Source of the DNA: Trachythela sp. YZ-2020
Taxonomy: Eukaryota > Cnidaria > Anthozoa > Malacalcyonacea > Clavulariidae
DNA: 64,000 nt
Reading direction: 5' to 3'
Assembly (NCBI GenBank): GCA_016169945.1
Contig: JADLSH010000367.1
Location: 1,240,001-1,304,000, forward strand
Numbering within the stretch: position 1 is the stretch's first letter; each line of letters begins with the position of its first letter. Position numbers and translations under genes: made by a program. Positions 40,468-52,721 of the stretch are shown one piece after another. The notes beneath the pieces are model-generated. The model made no database searches, had not been told where the DNA came from, and saw nothing but the letters and a program-made list of their open reading frames with translations.

Positions 40468-43400
40468 GTATGGTATTGGTATACATAGGGATTAGGGACT
40501 TTAAGATGGGTTAGATGCATGGTTAGATCTCCTCTTGAATACTTCGTGCCAGTGTAGGTAGTGATAAACGATATGCTTTACTGTTAGTAGGATAAAAGGG
40601 GCGCACATACATTCCAAAAAAGTTTGGGGGGGTGTCCATTGTTCAGGGACCGACATTTTATATTTGGGTGACAACATCAAAACATGTATTACGAGTTAAT
40701 GTAAAAATATGTGTAGTGCCAGTGGTGTAGAAGGATTGTTAAAAAATAGGGGGCCGACTTTGAAAAACTTGAGTCTGTAGATCGTCGGAAATGGCATTCC
40801 TCTTTTGTTATATGCCCTTTCATTAATATATATAAGATTTCAAACACTCTAGTTTCGAATTCAAATATATAATTTCAAATATTCAACTTTATTTAAAGAA
40901 AACACCCCCCAAAACGTAACCTTCAACATCATAAAAACCCAATTAGAAACTGCATTTTTACAACAGAGTTTACTTAATTTTACTCGAGAATACTGACGTG
41001 GAAATAAAACGCACAATGCGGCAGAGCAAAAGTTAGAAGGTTTTGCACAGTCGTGTATGGCTATGTCATCTTACATTTGAGTATATTGCTTTAAGAGGAA
41101 AATATATCTCTGGGTTTTGCAATGTTGATTTATTTTATTGACAATTTTTCTATCGTTTATTATACGTTTTTTAGACCTGTGTAGGATGTTTCGGACCAAC
41201 TCTGACCAAATTAAGTAGTGTAATTTTACAATTTGGGACCGACTTTTTTGAAAAATTCACAAATTATGGGGGGTGTCACACCCCCCACACCCCCCTAATG
41301 TGTGCCCCTGACTGTTTTCAGCCTATATTGATCTGTGATACACTTCTGGTCATTAGGATCAAAATACATGAAAAATTCAACAACAACTTTGATGTTTTGG
41401 GCTCATACCGTCAAAGTTCTTGTTGAATATTTCAGCTAGTTTGATCCTAAAGACTCTTTGCATATTGTGTATAGACCCTACCTACACTGGCACCACACAT
41501 TCAATATATATATTGTATCTAATTGGTCAATTGTATTTCACCTTAGGAAGGCATAGCAAGTAAAATGCTTTTGATGATCTTTTATAAGTAAATTTGAGCC
41601 TTATGAGCCTTCTGCATAAACTTTTGCAATAATTTTGGTTCCCAAATAAACCTTGGGCATAAGGCATTCAAAATTGCTTTAAAACTTGCTATTCATATTG
41701 ACAAATTATGACAAGCGTAGGCAGAGGTGTGTATACAGGAGTTAGTCTCCATATGAATGACAGGGTCTGGGTTATTGCGTACCATTTTGTTTACAAGATT
41801 CTGCAGGCCTCTAGAAATTGTGACCTTCCCTTTATATGCTTGGAAACTTGTATGGGAACCCCGGCTACTGTTGCTACAGGACACTGTTCGGGTGGATTGC
41901 CAAAACAAAGTATCCTTGTAGGGCTGTAGCTAACCCCTGGTGATTGAGGAGGGATGGAGGGTGCAATACAATACAATATACAATAATACAATTTGGTTTA
42001 AATTTCATAAATAACATTGGCCTAACAATTAGCAAAAAAGAAGTGATAGATGTAATAAGTCCCTGGGTGTACAGTATTATGTATCTTTATAATTATGTAT
42101 ATTTACAGCAAACTAACCTGGTTAAACCAAGATCCCAGGTCAGTCAAGGCAAGATCTCATTTAGATGCCAGGGCAGCTTGGTTCCCATATAAACAGAAGA
42201 TGAAAAACAATTACTTAATACTAATGATGCGCGAATACATAACTGCGCATGGTCAGTTATACACATTTTACTGACGGACAGACATACCTTCTTATAGAGA
42301 CACAAGCATGTGTCTAATAATAGGGATTATAATATAACATTTATAGTACGCGCGTGCTGATTGGTCGAGAAGCGTGTTTCTATAACTGAAAAGAAACACG
42401 GAAATTTTCCTGCCAAAATTTAAAATCATAAAAAAATAAAAATTTAATGCGAATTATAAAATGAGAATTTGTAAATTAATCGAGTTTAAAAAATGTCTTT
42501 TGAGTTATATTATAAAAGAAATAGAAAACATTTTTCCTGTGTTTCTATACACTTTTAGTATACACCCAACCATTGTCCATTACAAATCCTACATTCTGAT
42601 TGGCTACTCAACCACGTCATTACAAATCCTACATTCTGATTGACTTCAACCGTTGACCATTGTGATGGACAACGTACAAATCCATTCTGATGATTGGCTC
42701 AACAACCGTGGAAAAAATGAAAACAAACCTGAAAAAATATGGCAGTAAACTCTCGTTTGCAGCAGGAGGAACGTTTGGAGAGTTTTGGAAGTTTGATAGA
42801 AAATTCTACCCCTACCCTGAGAAACTAAAAGGCCACAAAATATGGCATGAAGATTTTTAATGGCAAGAAACGAAATAGAAAAACCGTATTTTATCAATAA
42901 ATCTGCTTTTACTTGCCGCTCACGAGTGGTTAAATAACACAACTGAATTAAATTATTTTAAAATTACGGTGTATGGATTATTTTCTCGAAATTAATATAT
43001 CTATCTCAGGTGTATACTAAAACAATTGAACACTCGTATTTTCTATAAAGAGCATTGATATACGTTATATTAGACATTGTCTATTCGTTCGCTCACTTCG
43101 GGATCAGGCTTCGCCTAATAAACTGACTATTTTGGAACTCGACTCGTTGTCTAAAACGCCCTCTGTTAAATAGAAAATTGTATGGGAAATGGGAATATGT
43201 TTCTATAGAATAAAACACGGAAAATGTTTTCTATTTCTTAATTCCAGTGAAATGCCACTTTACTTACACCTGGTGGAGGCTTTATTGTGCTTTGTGTTAT
43301 TCATTCAGTCCCAGAGAATGGTCCGTATAGTTTCAAATTTTCAAATAAGTTGTATCTGTACTCAACGTTTTCTTTCTATAATGCTGTGAGTTATTATGTC

Positions 43401-44832
43401 ATTTATATTTTATCTCAGGTGGATCAGGGGAGAAAATAAGCCAAGCAGAAACCAGTAAGAATAATGAAGTCAAATGTGATGCTGGGATGGTAGCTTTGGG
43501 TGAAATTAATGGTATTGTAAATGACGATGAAAAGGAATCAGTGTATTGGCTGCATACACAATAAACAACCAGGGAAAAGAAAGACAGGAAGAGGAAAAGG
43601 AAGAACAAGACATTTCAGGAAGAGAACTTGTTTCCAGTAACAAGCATGATATCGATAGCAATGTGAAAACCAAAAGGAAGAATAAGGACAAAGATCTTAA
43701 CAGCATAACAAAATTGTTTGTCCACAGTTCCTGGCTTGCTGTTCACAGTTCTTACTTCAAAGCCTTGTTCTATTCTGGTATGAAGGAAACCCATTTAAAA
43801 GAAGTGGTCATGAAAATTCATCAATCTGAATTGCAAGCTCATTTAACCTTAATCGAAGCAATATATAAGCTAGATGCATTAGATGATAAAGAGTGTTGCC
43901 TCATAGTTGACGTTCTTGCGTTAGCTGACAAATACGACGTGAATCTAGTCTTCAAAAAATGCAAATACGTTTTGATTTCAACATATATCTCCGTGAAAAA
44001 ATGTGGGTATATCCTGAGAATCATCTCTAATATTCCAGACTGTACCGATGTTCTTGATGCAATGGAGAAGCTTCTGGTAAGAGAGTTTAGCCCGCTTGAT
44101 AAAACGTGGTTTTCACCTAAATTTTTCTCTTCACTTTCCATACCGTCATTAAAGTTGCTTTTGGGGAGTGATAAATTAGTGGTACAGTCAGAAAACACGG
44201 TTTTTGTTGCTCTAATGGAATGGATTAGTTTGCATCGACTAAAAGCGATTCACTACGGGCGTTCTTTATTATCATTGGTGAGATTTGAACTGATGACAGT
44301 AGATTTCATGTACGATGTTGTACGACATCATGCAGTGGCTAAAACATTGGATGGTTGCAACGAATTTCTTCAGAATGGTTTGGCGTATCATGCTTTCTCA
44401 CGATCAAGATTGGATAAGCTTGAGACCAAACCAGTCAAACGATCTACTTATAACAATAATAATGATCCGACGTTGTCGTGGGTTATTGATCAAGATGGAC
44501 AAAAGGAGCTGATCGACGACGGTGTAATTTGCTCGAGCGCCTTTTGGTTAAATGGATACATGATGAAACTAGAGCTCTGCTATGAGGAAACACCCGACAA
44601 CAGTTATTCTTTGTATCTGTTCGTGGAAAACATCGAAACAGACGGACATGTTGAAATCAGCTTTAGGGCAAAGTCAGATTTGTTTCTAAAAAAGAACATT
44701 AATTGTGCGAAATCTACGTACACATGTTCGTCGGAGGGTTTTGGCAACCCAGAAGTCGAAAGCAACATTGCACCATCTATAAAGCCAAATACCTTGTCGC
44801 ACACGATAGATGTATGGGTAAACATTTTTTGA
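40215..44832 (+). CDS. POB1-like BTB-BACK domain gene, frame disturbed
   Basis: Exon 1 (40215-40467) and exon 2 (43419-44832) join in phase 1. The protein would have a short N-terminus with the POB1-type FNNDSFYDRVLVFE, a charged linker, a BTB domain (KLFVHSSWLAVHSSYFKALF, then VLALADKYDVNLVFKKC), a BACK domain (LLGSDKLVVQSENTVFVALM) and a C-terminal region (LELCYEETPDNSYSLYLF to TIDVWV). Such proteins are usually substrate adaptors for CUL3 ubiquitin ligases. The exon 2 frame inherited from exon 1 hits TAA at 43562-43564; the BTB frame is another one, open from 43531. A 1- or 2-nt indel, or removal of a 32-nt GT...AG segment (43541-43572), would reconcile them. It could be a live gene or a young pseudogene. 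Confidence 0.72.
40599..41309. repeat. putative inverted-repeat element in the BTB-BACK intron
   Basis: Left end GGGGCGCACATAC and right end TGTGTGCCCCTGA are approximate inverted copies, and both are followed by GGGGGGTGTC-type tracts. No clear target duplication. Confidence 0.45.
41310..43418. other. remainder of the BTB-BACK intron; no exon seen
   Basis: The TACAAATCCTACATTCTGAT word is duplicated near 42580 and 42615. Short frames present are not supported as exons. Confidence 0.4.
43419..44832 (+). CDS. BTB-BACK gene exon 2 (BTB, BACK, C-terminal region)
   Basis: Acceptor TATCTCAG precedes 43419. The first 43 codons follow the exon 1 frame, then the frame change near 43540 leads into 420 open codons with BTB and BACK. 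The stop TGA follows VNIF, several residues that differ from the VDNI ending kept in the downstream duplicate. Confidence 0.72.
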
Positions 44833-44855
44833 CGGACATGATAGACCTCGATCTC

Positions 44856-45088
44856 AGTCATGAGGAAACACCCGAGAACGAGAAGAGTTATTATTTGTAT
44901 CTGTTCGTGGAAAACATCGAAAGAGGGGGACATATTGAAATCAGCTTTAGGGCAAAGTCAGATTTGTTTGAAGAGAAGAAACATTAATAGTGCGAGATAT
45001 ACGTACACACGTTTTTCGGGTTTTAAAATGCAATATTGAGCCAAGTATATTGACGCAAACAATAGACGTCTGGGTTGATAATATATAA
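44856..45088 (+). pseudogene. tandem duplicate of the BTB-BACK 3' end, decayed
   Basis: This segment repeats the last 250 bp of the gene: EETPENEKSYYLYLFVENIE and ISFRAKSDLFEEKKH, then a frameshift, then TQTIDVWVDNI and a stop in another frame. It probably arose by unequal exchange and has since lost its frame. Alternatively the gene once ended here and the upstream copy is the newer one. Confidence 0.7.
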
Positions 45089-45563
45089 CTATTAAATCTT
45101 AATTGTTAAATGAAATATCTTATCTTTATTCTGGAATGAAAGAACCTTACACAATGCACCAATCATACAATCAACATAATCAGTAATCAACAAATTGTCC
45201 TATCATATGTGTCTATAATTTGATTATGCGCAGGCGTTGTTTGACCGGTTTAAAAGGCGTCCAGGTGAAATATTCATGGTCTCTTTATTAACACAATTAT
45301 GAAGTTAACAAGACGCTCGATTGAGCTTTAAGTTGCTGGGGCATTGATACTTATGAGATACAACGACAAATATACAAGCATGTAAGCAATATTGTAAATT
45401 TGCATGATTGACAGGAAAATCCGCATATACTGAATAAAGTTTCCCATACAGTAAAGTATTTTACTGCAAAATAATAGTTATTGGTGTGACCAGCATATTA
45501 TGACGCTAATTAATTAATGAAGGTGTGTTTAACAGGAATTTTTAATTAATCATCAATTTAAGA

Positions 45564-46060
45564 TTAATTGTTTAATAGCTGACCTCCCCAGTCGCCACGA
45601 GCAACACCTCGGTATAATTGGCTACTTTGTCTTGCCAGAATATGCGTAGCTTGCGACGAATGCTGTACGGTGTTGAGTCTTTTTTCCTGCTTGGCGTAAG
45701 TGATCCACGTTACACTCCTATTGAGCAGTGTGCTAATGTATAGCACATCTTGGTGATCGATTTGGGATTTTCCCACGCCTAGCCCTTTCCCACCACTAGG
45801 TTAGGCGTGGTAGATCGATCTCTGGGTCTAATGAGTTGTTATGAGTGATGGTAAACCAAGGTAAGTGAATGATGGACAATTTTTAGATCCTAGGTGTTGA
45901 TGGTGATTCCTGGTGGTGACACTGACACTGTATCTTGCCCCAGGACGTTGTCAAACTAAAATCGTCACAAGCCTTTGAGTAACGGTTCATCAGGGATCGA
46001 AGTTCTTGATGGGTATGGGTCACAATTGCTGCATCATAGTTTTTTACGATTTCTGTGTCC
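45564..46060 (-). pseudogene. LINE reverse transcriptase remnant
   Basis: On the minus strand ELRSLMNRYSKACDDFSLT (a primer-grip-side RT motif of craniofacial-development-like LINE proteins) is followed after frame breaks by TWITYAKQEKRLNTVQHSS. Both blocks are in the right order for an RT carboxy half, with many lesions. Confidence 0.6.
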
Positions 46061-46947
46061 AAAATCTTCGCACTAGACTGTCTCACTGTTGAGTACTGTA
46101 CTGGATACGGTTTCCCGGAATATCGTGGCATTTGCCTATTATTACAGGTTTCAAAAGACTTAGCTGCATGTATATATACAACAACCCATAATTGCAAGTT
46201 GAATTTGAAGCTTTTCATTATAAAATATTTGCAAAATGCTCCAGCGTTCTATTAAGCAATAATAACCCCAACTGTATTCCTCAATATCCTCCTAATTTTA
46301 TTCCGTCATACACCATGTTTTCATTTGGATGTTTGTTCATGTTACGCGCACAATAGAGTTAGGGCTAGGGATTGGGGTCAAGATCAAAAAGAGAAATATA
46401 TTTGTGTGCGTAACATGGGCATATTACCTTACATTTTCTGTCTGTTTTCAAAAGGATGAAAGCGAGGCTATGTGTGCATAATGGTTCACTCCAGTAATTA
46501 TGCAAATTAATGGTTCGTTCAAATGGTATTGTCGACGTGTAGCCGGATGATGATGAAAAGGAAATTATGACGTTTGATAAAATTCGCCCGGTTTAAAAAC
46601 CATTCAAGCCGAAATATTCATGGTCTAATTGAGTATTGGTCTATTGGATCTATACGAGTAAAATTTGAAGATAATTCTGGTTGTGCACTACTGGGTTGAC
46701 CGAATTATCTTCTCGTATCCCTCCTCAACCATTAAGCAACAATGCCCAGCTGGTCCTTATTGATAGTTGCTACTATTGTTGCGGTGTGTACTGTAGATGA
46801 AAATGGTAAAAAAGCTATGAGAAACACGTACGTGACCAATAAAATGTACTTCAATGTGATTCAAACAGACTTGGGAGACGTACTTTTTTCAATTGTCTAC
46901 TTACTTTCTACATGAAGTTGACTTAATTTCTAGCTGTTTATTTTAGA
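46061..46947. other. no gene seen
   Basis: GGTTTAAAA...GAAATATTCATGGTCT near 46590 echoes 45252-45285, so a duplicated repeat fragment is likely. No coding evidence. Confidence 0.4.
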
Positions 46948-47080
46948 TCCAACTGGAATGGGTGTCCTCTAAACCGTTAAAGTACAAAAAATAGAGAAAG
47001 AAAATAGAAAAAATACTAATTTTGAAAACAATTTTCTTTTGCTCCTTAATTTTTTATTTGAGACACCCATTCCAGTTGGA
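46948..47080. repeat. miniature inverted-repeat element, 133 bp
   Basis: TCCAACTGGAATGGGTGTC and GACACCCATTCCAGTTGGA are perfect 19-bp inverted ends around A/T-rich sequence. Confidence 0.8.
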
Positions 47081-47348
47081 CTCAATAACTTCAATATAAA
47101 CGCTTACTAATTCAGACAATCTCAATCCGTGACATTGCTTCCAGACCCATCTCCCGATGGCTTAAAGATGAGCTGTGCAATATTACAATTTGCAGGGTCA
47201 CGTGACAGTTGCTATGGCAGCCAATGTGTGATAATTGTTAACATTAGGCTGATCTAACAACTTGCCAAGTTTGGTGAAGAATTCTCAAATGAGCTTCGTG
47301 TAATTCATCTTTTTGTATATTTTTTGCAAAATGAGCTGGAGCCAGGAC

Positions 47349-49204
47349 TTAAGTGCGCTGAGCTTCCAACATTTGTTGATATTCCATGGCAGCTGTAATG
47401 AGAGTTGCAGCAAACTTCTTCATATCCACCAGTCTAGCGCCGTCAACTAACTCACTGCTGGCTGGAGCTGTTGGAACCTTTAAGAGAAATGTATATTGTA
47501 GTTAAACAATGATCAGATGTCTCGCTGTATCTGGATTTTTTATCAACTGAGAATATTGGTCAGTTAGCCTTCAGTTCGTGCCAAAGTACATACAATTTTC
47601 AGGCTAGCAATGCCATACTTGCATTGATAGAGCTAGTGAGCTACTGATATATGTGAAGTATAAAGAGCGAGAATTTTAAACAAGATTAATCGCGGATTTA
47701 TTTAGTACCAAAATTTACATTTTCGGATAACTCACATGCCTATTTACCACTGTTATGATAATGTAAGCATAGAATGGAACCAGAATAGAATAATCCATCA
47801 TTAATTTGCATAAGTGAATGAATTGGGTGGAAAAGGCATAAATAATTTTCCAGATCTATCACCTTTAAGGTATAATTTAATGTTCGACCAGCGATAAGCA
47901 TGAAAGGGCATGCAGCTATGCAGTGATTAGTGATTGAGCAGGCATTAACGTCGACAAATTGTGATCTCAGTATAGAGGAGTGAGGTGGAGTATATTCCTC
48001 AGAAATTTTCTTTGTGGACCTTTGCCAACCGATCGTGTCATGAATTGTTTGCTGCATTATTGTGACATGCGGGGAATATTAATTATAAAATGGCGTGATA
48101 TTAATATCAGTGAACTTACTTGACAAGCATAATCTTTCTCAGCCGATTCTGTCTTCCGCACAGGTCCAACACTGAAGAAATCTCCAAGACCATCAATACC
48201 AAAATCGCGAGCATGGAACTTGATCATCTTCACAATCTGAACAAAAGATGCGATCAAATTTTGAACTGTTAAAATACTTCTACCACAAAACTGTAAGTGT
48301 AAGATTTAGTTAATATTCCGTTGTTTACCGACCAAAAATATTTTAATGTTCCTGGCCCCGGGATCCTTAATTTGTTTTCCTGATGTTTCACATGATTCAC
48401 GTGACATTTCCAATTCAAATGTTCCTTTTTCTCTCTTTAAACACGAGGTGGTTGAAAAATAACATAGTTGAAAGTCTATACAGGTTATTTGCATTGAGCC
48501 ACTAATTTATTTTCATTACGGTTCATTATTAACTATATTTTCTCAATTCTCAAATGTTGCATGGTAATTGACTAAAAATTCTGAATATTAAGCCATTTCG
48601 TCATCTCACTCGACTGAAATTGAACTGAAGTTGTGATAAGGTAAATTACAGAAAAAAACATCTTGTAATTTACCTTATTACAACCCGCAGTACCCGCATC
48701 TATATATATACATGAACTTGTGGTTAACGCTTGGCAGCTGGATTCTGTAGCTCATGCAGTGGTCAGAGCGCTGCACCGGAATCGCAGGGCCGCAGATTCA
48801 ATTCCTGTCGGAGGACTTAGAGTTCCATTTTTCGCAGCTGTTCCCGTTCAGGTCTAAAATATTGTATACAATATTTCACTTCTGATATGTATGTATATTA
48901 ATCATATGACACTTTTGTTGTTTTGACATACAGTCACATTCGTAGTGAATATCAAGGTAGGATGACTTTACATGGCTTATGTAGAGAAAAACGATGATCT
49001 TTTGCAAAGGTAACCCTACCTCTAGCATCACCCTACCTCTAGCATCACCCTAACACACAATAGACTATAGGGTTACGGGTTACCAGGGTAACCTTGTGGC
49101 TAGGATCACCCTATTGTCATGTAAACAGCCCATTGGTCAAACAATGTGCTTTGCTCTTTTTAGCTTACAATCTGTCCAGTTTCCAGTTTGATGAGAGAAG
49201 GCAT
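47349..49204 (-). CDS. small three-exon gene, 93-aa protein, unrecognised
   Basis: Exon 1 (49169-49204) encodes MPSLIKLETGQI; exon 2 (48120-48236, 39 codons) encodes IVKMIKFHARDFGIDGLGDF and RKTESAEKDYACQ; exon 3 (47349-47477) encodes VPTAPASSELVDGARLVDMK and ends MLEAQRT with TAA. All three borders have good donor/acceptor sites (ATT/GTAAGC, TTTGTTCAG, CAA/GTAAGT, CTTAAAG) and all are phase 0. The ATG is preceded in frame by TGA. There is no signal peptide or membrane segment; the C-terminal part looks helical. I do not recognise the family. Clean splicing and lack of stops make a real gene likely. Confidence 0.62.
48748..48870 (+). repeat. tRNA-derived SINE, copy 3
   Basis: GTCAGAGCGCTGCACCGGAA, GCAGATTCAATTCCTGTCGG and a tail with CAGGTCTAAAATATTGTATA match the SINE at 16636 and 16945. 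Lies in the first intron of the 93-aa gene. Confidence 0.72.
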
Positions 49205-50756
49205 AAGTTGTCAACTGAGCTGGAACATGTTGCTGAGTATTGATGAAGACTTAAATATTTATGTGAAACAGTCATTGTGATGGACTTGCTTGATTTGATA
49301 TCCACCGAGAAGAATATTCTCACTCGAACAGTTGAAGCATGTTTTCCAGGTCCAACAAAACAGAAATAAATAATTGAATGTGAACAAATGTGTTGTATTT
49401 TGTAAAATTTTTCTGTCTACATGCCATAGCAAAAAAATGAAAAGTATATTTCTAGCTAGTATAATAAATTTAATGTTTGTAGCGTAATGCATTATAATTT
49501 TTGTAGAAATCATTATTATGGCTCTGGTCTGCATAAGTAGACAGTAAATTAGGGTGTTTTATTTTTCTTTAATATATAGTATGAGATTATGAGGTGATTA
49601 ATACAATAACAAACCTGAGAAAACTTAAAAATGGATGTACATTAATAGCCTAGCAAACTACTTTCAATGTCTTGTTTGAATGTTATTTGCTGAACTTTTT
49701 TAGAGCCTGATAATTGCCTGGTCATTGAAATACGGATTTGAAAGACAAAGCACAGAGTCCTGCCCCCCATATACCGTAGGAGTAGCCCAAAAATGTTTTA
49801 AACATAGCATGAATTCATTACAATTTGAGTATGAGAAATGATCGATGGTCTATAGGTACACTGCTGTCAAATCACAATGTGTGTGTACAATTTTAATAGG
49901 TACTAATCTTTATGTGAAAACAAATGGCAGAAAGCACATGCATGGAATAATTAAGTGAGCATAATTAAAACAGAAATTTTGTTTTTAGAACACCAAATTA
50001 ATGATATTCAGATGGGACTGAGTTGAGATTACATTAGACAATGAAGACACAGAATTAGTCAGGACACTGGCAGGAAAGTACAATTTTAACTTATAACAAT
50101 ATTAAATTAAATTGCAAATTTATCAATATTGCATTGGTTTTATTATTTAATACGTAAAAAATATAATTATGAAAGTACACTAAAATGCTTTTTGTTTTCC
50201 AGAAAAAACTCTTCGCAGTGCGTTCATGCATCATTTGGACACGAAATATTTCCTGAACATACAACAATGTGTATAAATCTTTCAGTTTGCGACGACAATT
50301 GCAAGATTTTCTCATTTGCATTCATTGATATTAAAAATACTTGCGGCTAAATAAAGGAATTGCGCATTTTCCGCATAGCCCGACTCTAAACAATACATCA
50401 AACCTAACCCCAAACGTAACCCTAATCCTAACCCCAAACCTAACCCTAACCCTAACCAATCTAATAAATGTTTACAAATTACAAATTAGAAAAATGTTTG
50501 GAAAAAAATGAGAAAAAAAAATCGTGAATGAAAAGAAAAGAACGAGAAATTAAACCCAAGAACACGTGCGTACATGCCAGAGAGCGTACCGCTAGACCAC
50601 TGTGAGACTTTACGACAATAAATTGTATTTAGAGTTTGCTTCTATAAGGTGGAATTACTCCTCTAGTGTGAATGTGAAATTCCTTTATTTAGCCACAAAG
50701 TTTCACTTCCGCCATCTTTTAATACATTTTCTGCCAGGCGCTTCCTTCGTCGCGAC
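49205..50756. other. no gene seen; CCCTAA-like words at 50395-50458
   Basis: 50395-50458 contains several CCTAACCC/ACCCTAA words (degenerate telomere-like). Nothing else is supported in this AT-rich stretch, which should include the 93-aa gene promoter near 49210-49300. Confidence 0.4.
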
Positions 50757-50860
50757 CTCCCCAAGCACCCCGCGCGCTCGCTCAGCTTAGCCACGGATCT
50801 CTATAAATTAGCTGAATGCGATTTTTTTCTTTTCCGTAAAGGTACCTGGGTACGAGGCTG
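50757..50860. repeat. CCTCGTACCCAGG palindrome family, copy 4 (partial)
   Basis: Contains GCTCGCTCAGCTTAGCCAC, ATCTCTATAAATTAGCTGAA and ends ACCTGGGTACGAGGCTG. It combines parts seen in copies 1 and 5. Confidence 0.7.
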
Positions 50861-51069
50861 CTCTCAACGGCGGTTTAAAGCACCAATGAGGCTCTGGTTT
50901 CGATGTGTTGAGGCTAAGGGTTAAATACCCGGACATAAAATAATGCCTTTTCACATCTCTGTCAGGAACCTCTTGCTACGATATCACTCGTGCGTCATCA
51001 GCTGTATTGGCACTTGGTGGTAGAGCTAATTTCACCGGTGGGAGGAGCAAGAGCACTTCGGCTGAAACG

Positions 51070-51457
51070 TCGTAGGTAACCTCTGCTACATCATGTGCAG
51101 TGCGATGGAAGCCGTTTCCACTCTCATCAGTTGATCGGTAGCGAAGATAGATATAGCTTCGAAGAACTCACGCATGTTGATTATGTATCCTTCATTAGCG
51201 AGTGGAAGGGCTGTCATCCCTAACGATGATCCTTTCTTTTGGGCGAGGTCATTTGCGCAAATCTGTTCCGCCGTTACAGTCGATCTCAGGTAATTGTGTT
51301 GAGCTTTGCACCTTGCATCTCGCTCGTTCGCTATCTGGCGGCTTCCAACATGGACTGGCTCGGTAGGTTTATCTACTTCCAAGTAGTTTTGCTGGACGAT
51401 CTTAACTGTGAGGTGCCGACATATTTTCTTAGAGCTTTCGGTTTCTATGGCACTCAT
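51070..51457 (-). pseudogene. retroelement polyprotein tail, decayed
   Basis: The minus strand has TVTAEQICANDLAQKKGSSL, TALPLANEGYIINMREFFEA and, after frame changes, LRYR and RLPSHCT. This order matches the carboxy-terminal region of a cnidarian LINE-type polyprotein I recognise by motif. The frame is broken near 51150. Confidence 0.5.
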
Positions 51458-51810
51458 TCGTAGAAAATTTGCATTCCACTACCTCCCAATCGCGTAGGCA
51501 ATGACAGCAGCTTTCGGTGCAGGAAGCTAGTTTGGGTGCAGGAAGAAGCTGAGTATCGATGATGTTGTCAACCTACTGCATTTGGTGTTGAATACCTGGT
51601 ATCGCGCAGACGTTATAGGTAAATCGGTGATGCTTGTGGTTAATTTTTTGCTATGTCACTCAGCACTCGCAGCTGGCTGGACCATCCCTCAATAAGGGAC
51701 GGAACGTAATTAAACTTTCCACACTCAGCCAATATGTCCACCAAGATACTTATGGCCTTCCGTGGATATGCGTACTTCTGATCCAGCAAATATTTATTTT
51801 TGTCTCGATT

Positions 51811-51935
51811 GGGGATGGAGGAGGTATCATTGGTTGGCTCAGGATCCCGGCAGTAATCCTTATACTGGTGACGGTGCTTGATTTTTTATGCCCATACATC
51901 TTAACCAGCTACCGATTCCATCCCTATCGACGACA
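51811..51935. repeat. dispersed repeat, copy 2
   Basis: Similar to 24545-24670 (ATTGGGGATGGAGGAGG ... CCGATTCCATCCCTATCG). The 12-bp minisatellite stands just downstream, between this and the shared GATATCGTATTCAAT word. Confidence 0.65.
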
Positions 51936-51971
51936 CCGGGCAAACTTAGTTTAGAATCACTGCATGTAGTA

Positions 51972-52473
51972 GTCATCTTGACCGTCATCTTGACCGTCAT
52001 CTTGACCGTCATCTTGACCGTCATCTTGACCGTCATCTTGACCGTCATCTTGACCGTCATCTTGACCGTCATCTTGACCGTCATCTTGACCGTCATCTTG
52101 ACCGTCATCTTGACCGTCATCTTGACCGTCATCTTGACCGTCATCTTGACCGTCATCTTGACCGTCATCTTGACCGTCATCTTGACCGTCATCTTGACCG
52201 TCATCTTGACCGTCATCTTGACCGTCATCTTGACCGTCATCTTGACCGTCATCTTGACCGTCATCTTGACCGTCATCTTGACCGTCATCTTGACCGTCAT
52301 CTTGACCGTCATCTTGACCGTCATCTTGACCGTCATCTTGACCGTCATCTTGACCGTCATCTTGACCGTCATCTTGACCGTCATCTTGACCGTCATCTTG
52401 ACCGTCATCTTGACCGTCATCTTGACCGTCATCTTGACCGTCATCTTGACCGTCATATTGACCGTCATCTTGA
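51972..52473. repeat. 12-bp minisatellite, about 42 units
   Basis: GTCATCTTGACC is repeated head to tail for 502 bp with a single visible substitution (GTCATATTGACC at 52452). Because 12 is a multiple of 3 and no frame contains a stop, long frames of TVKM, DGQD or VILT repeats appear on both strands; they are not genes. Near-perfect identity means very recent expansion or active homogenisation. Confidence 0.97.
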
Positions 52474-52721
52474 TTGATATCGTATTCAATGTTAATGTAT
52501 TTTAACAAGGCCCTTTGAAAATCAGGTTGTAAATATTATACTATTTCATGGCCAGCGATCATATGAATATGGAAATTGCTTATGATTATTATTGATGAAA
52601 CTATGACATAATTGTTGGTGTCTGCGGCTTCAAGAATACACTAATCTTGTATGAAAGTTCACGCATTGTTTGCAATCTAACTGATTTTGTGTTCACGATA
52701 TCATTGCCTGTAGTTATCAAC

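Noticed and set aside
50395..50458. True telomere
   Set aside because: CCCTAA-like words are few and degenerate and lie inside ordinary sequence.
50980..51075. Another hammerhead (CTGAAACGTCG and CTGATGACG words)
   Set aside because: The required boxes are not in the right order and spacing to form a core.
51972..52473. CRISPR array
   Set aside because: No spacers, contiguous 12-bp units, eukaryotic context.
51860..52505. Long repeat proteins (TVKM, DGQD, VILT) on both strands
   Set aside because: They arise only because the 12-bp minisatellite has no stop in several frames; no flanking gene structure.
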